This document shows, piece after piece, positions 62,261 to 64,000 of a stretch of DNA of 64,000 nucleotides (the first letter of the stretch is position 1; each line of letters opens with the position of its first letter). The notes beneath the pieces are model-generated. The model did not search any database and was not told where the DNA came from. It worked only from the letters and a program-made list of their open reading frames with translations. The DNA lies in assembly GCF_041224545.1 (NCBI RefSeq), contig NZ_JBGFGP010000124.1, positions 1 through 64,000 of the forward strand, in the 5' to 3' direction. The DNA is from Sedimentitalea sp041224545. Lineage in GTDB: Bacteria > Pseudomonadota > Alphaproteobacteria > Rhodobacterales > Rhodobacteraceae. The translations under genes were made by a program, and so were the position numbers.

Positions 62261-63463
62261 TCAGTCCTCTATTGCCACACGCAATGCGCCGTTGTCCTGC
62301 AACGCGGCGATTTCGCTGTCGGTAAACCCGGCCTCGGCCAATATTTCGGGACCGTGCTCGCCCAGGCGTGGTGCAAGGCGCTGCGGCTTGACCGGGGTAC
62401 GTGAAAAACTGACCGGGACAGCCATCTGCCGAAGTCTGCCTTCAGTGGGATGGTCCACGGTCTCGAAAAAGCCGGTTGCCTTTAGATGCGGGTCCTCAAA
62501 TACGGATTCATAGCTGTGCATCGGCATTGCCGGCACGTCTGCACGTTCAAAGATCTCCAGCCATTTTGCGGTGGTCTTTGTGCGAACGATCTGACCCAAT
62601 GTCGCGTAAACGAAATCAATATTCGCCATGCGGTTCGCAAAACTAGCGAAACGTTCATCCGTTTCGGGAATATCCGTGCGCCCGATTGCCTCGAAGAAGC
62701 GACGCCAGTGACCGTCGGTGTAGATCAGAGCACAAACATAACCGTCCTGGGTCTGATAAGGACGACGATCCGGAGACAGATGCCGGGCATAGCCGCCTTC
62801 GTCCAGTGGAGGGTCGTATGTCAGCCCGCCCATGTGATCGCCCATGATCATCGAGATCATGGTTTCAAACATCGGAATTTCGATTTTCTGCCCTTTGCCT
62901 GAGGTGGTTCTCTCAACCACCGCAGCCAGGATCGCGTTAACGCCGGCCATTCCGACGATACGGTCCGCAATGGCTGCCGGCACATAGGCGGGTTTGCCTC
63001 CGGCTCGAACAAAGCCATGTGAAATGCAGGAACCGCCCTGGATCAGATCATCATAGGCCGGCCGGTTCGCATAAGGCCCTGACTGCCCGTAACCCACAAG
63101 TGCAGCATAGATCAGGCGCGGGTTCAGACCGGCGAGGTCTTCATACGACAGACCCAGCCGGGCCATCGCCCGAGGACGGATATTGGTAACGAGCACATCA
63201 ACCGTCTTTACCAGTTCGAGGATCGCGGCGCGGCCTTCCGGCTGTTTCAGGTTCAGAGCAATGTCCCGTTTCGAGCGGTTCACGTTCAGGAACAAGGGTC
63301 CCATATCCGCATGTCGCGACGGGCCGATCTGGCGGACGACATCGCCCTCAGGCGACTCGACCTTGATCACATCTGCCCCGTAGTCCCCCAGAATCTGAGA
63401 GGCGTAGGGACCCATCAACACCGTAGACAGGTCCAAAATGCGCAACCCCTTTAACAGGCTCAT
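62261..63463 (-). CDS. CaiB/BaiF family (type III) CoA-transferase
   Basis: 400 residues. N-terminal GLRILDLSTVLMGPYASQILGDYGADVIKVESPEGDVVRQIGP and NRSKRDIALNLKQPEG are signature CaiB segments. The catalytic Asp lies in RPAYDDLIQGGS. It moves CoA between acids, usually from a succinyl or other CoA donor, to activate the substrate of the pathway. First gene of the operon; its promoter is shared with the IclR gene in the AT-rich gap to 63642. Confidence 0.94.
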   Translation of the reverse strand: MSLLKGLRILDLSTVLMGPYASQILGDYGADVIKVESPEGDVVRQIGPSRHADMGPLFLNVNRSKRDIALNLKQPEGRAAILELVKTVDVLVTNIRPRAMARLGLSYEDLAGLNPRLIYAALVGYGQSGPYANRPAYDDLIQGGSCISHGFVRAGGKPAYVPAAIADRIVGMAGVNAILAAVVERTTSGKGQKIEIPMFETMISMIMGDHMGGLTYDPPLDEGGYARHLSPDRRPYQTQDGYVCALIYTDGHWRRFFEAIGRTDIPETDERFASFANRMANIDFVYATLGQIVRTKTTAKWLEIFERADVPAMPMHSYESVFEDPHLKATGFFETVDHPTEGRLRQMAVPVSFSRTPVKPQRLAPRLGEHGPEILAEAGFTDSEIAALQDNGALRVAIED

Positions 63464-63481
63464 TGCTTTCCTTCCATTTTG

Positions 63482-63515
63482 TCCATATATATGAACAATA
63501 TATTCACCATATGGA
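63482..63515. promoter_or_regulatory. candidate IclR operator / divergent promoter
   Basis: An AT-rich island in GC-rich DNA: TCCATAT at 63482-63488 and ATATGGA at 63509-63515 form an inverted repeat. Inside it TGAA/TTCA (63492-63495 and 63503-63506) form a nested one, and CCATATGG is an 8-base palindrome. It lies between the CoA-transferase and the IclR gene. IclR-type regulators bind such palindromes near their targets. Binding is inferred. Confidence 0.55.
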
Positions 63516-63642
63516 TCATTAATCGAAACGCGATCCGCTTTGTCAATAGGATTCTGGACTCTGAAGACCGCCGGGGGTTGTTGCCGGCAGGGCGCTAAAG
63601 AGAGAGAATAAGCAAAGTGAGATCACCAGCCGGAGCCGCTCA

Positions 63643-64000
63643 ATGGCAGTCAAGCAAGTCGAAAACCTATTGGGATTGCTGGAATTTTTCGCTGAACGTA
63701 AGAGTCCCGCCACATTGGCCGATGTTGTGGCGCATTTCGGCTGGGCGCGGTCCAGCGCCTTCAACATTCTGACGACGCTGGTGGAAAACGGATATCTCTA
63801 CGAACCCAAGGCGCGCTCGGGATTCTATCCATCACCCAGATGGCTGCAACTGGCTCAATCAATTGCGGAAGGTGAGCCAATCTCCGAAAAGCTTCGCCAG
63901 GTGATGACCGAACTGGCCACCCAGACCGGGGAAACAATCTGGATCTCTGCATCCAGTGGGCTGTTTGCTGTATTTATCGACATTGTCGAATCGATGGCCA
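63643..64000 (+). CDS. IclR-family transcriptional regulator, N-terminal part
   Basis: About 119 residues; the window ends inside the gene. Winged helix-turn-helix (ATLADVVAHFGWARSSAFNILTTLVENGYLYEPKARSGFYPSPRWLQLAQSI) followed by the start of the effector domain (VMTELATQTGETIWISASSGLFAVFIDIVESM). It diverges from the CaiB gene and likely controls the catabolic operon. Effector unknown. Confidence 0.92.
   Translation, partial: MAVKQVENLLGLLEFFAERKSPATLADVVAHFGWARSSAFNILTTLVENGYLYEPKARSGFYPSPRWLQLAQSIAEGEPISEKLRQVMTELATQTGETIWISASSGLFAVFIDIVESMA

Overview
The window looks like a chromosomal segment of a Roseobacter-group alphaproteobacterium (Rhodobacteraceae). This rests on high GC, the family content and gene orders such as serC-serA, leuS-lptE-holA and pmbA-inositol phosphatase-waaA-lpxK, two TRAP transporters, a small Rhodobacterales-type porin and a Hint-domain protein. 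This is an inference from gene content; no rRNA or tRNA gene was found to anchor it.

Layout. 1-3.8 kb: the end of fhs, folD, then a GntR regulator divergent from an NCS1 nucleobase permease. 4.0-9.7 kb: an insertion-sequence graveyard. It holds an IS701-like remnant, an apparently intact IS630 element, an IS2-type IS3 element with a clean 5-bp target duplication that splits a cupin regulator gene, an IS630 end fragment, and a second IS630-type element whose catalytic core is replaced by a piece of IS110 transposase. 9.9-34.9 kb: core metabolism and envelope genes: serine synthesis (serC, serA), a threonine-to-glycine operon (kbl-tdh plus a cysteine-synthase-like gene), lipid A/Kdo genes, pmbA, mscS, holA-lptE-leuS, a porin and a YggS protein. 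35-48.7 kb: accessory genes: a Hint protein, a seven-gene minus-strand operon (split thiamine-diphosphate decarboxylase, GMC oxidoreductase, acyl-CoA ligase, TRAP transporter), a Crp/Fnr regulator, and a divergent sulfatase-sulfotransferase pair. 48.9-54.5 kb: a repetitive exported PRC-barrel protein, then a tightly coupled seven-gene module of three small membrane proteins, an APC permease, a universal stress protein, a membrane-anchored unknown and a TM2-like protein. 54.7-64 kb: an IS630 remnant, then a catabolic cluster (CoA-transferase, three acyl-CoA dehydrogenases, enoyl-CoA hydratase, TRAP transporter) opposite an IclR regulator cut by the window end.

The most interesting material is the permease module at 50.85-54.54 kb, where small membrane proteins are translationally coupled to an APC transporter; the sulfur-ester/decarboxylase cluster at 37-48.7 kb; and a threonine dehydrogenase that lacks the usual structural-zinc cysteines. 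Several candidate operators, terminators and leader hairpins were read directly from the sequence.
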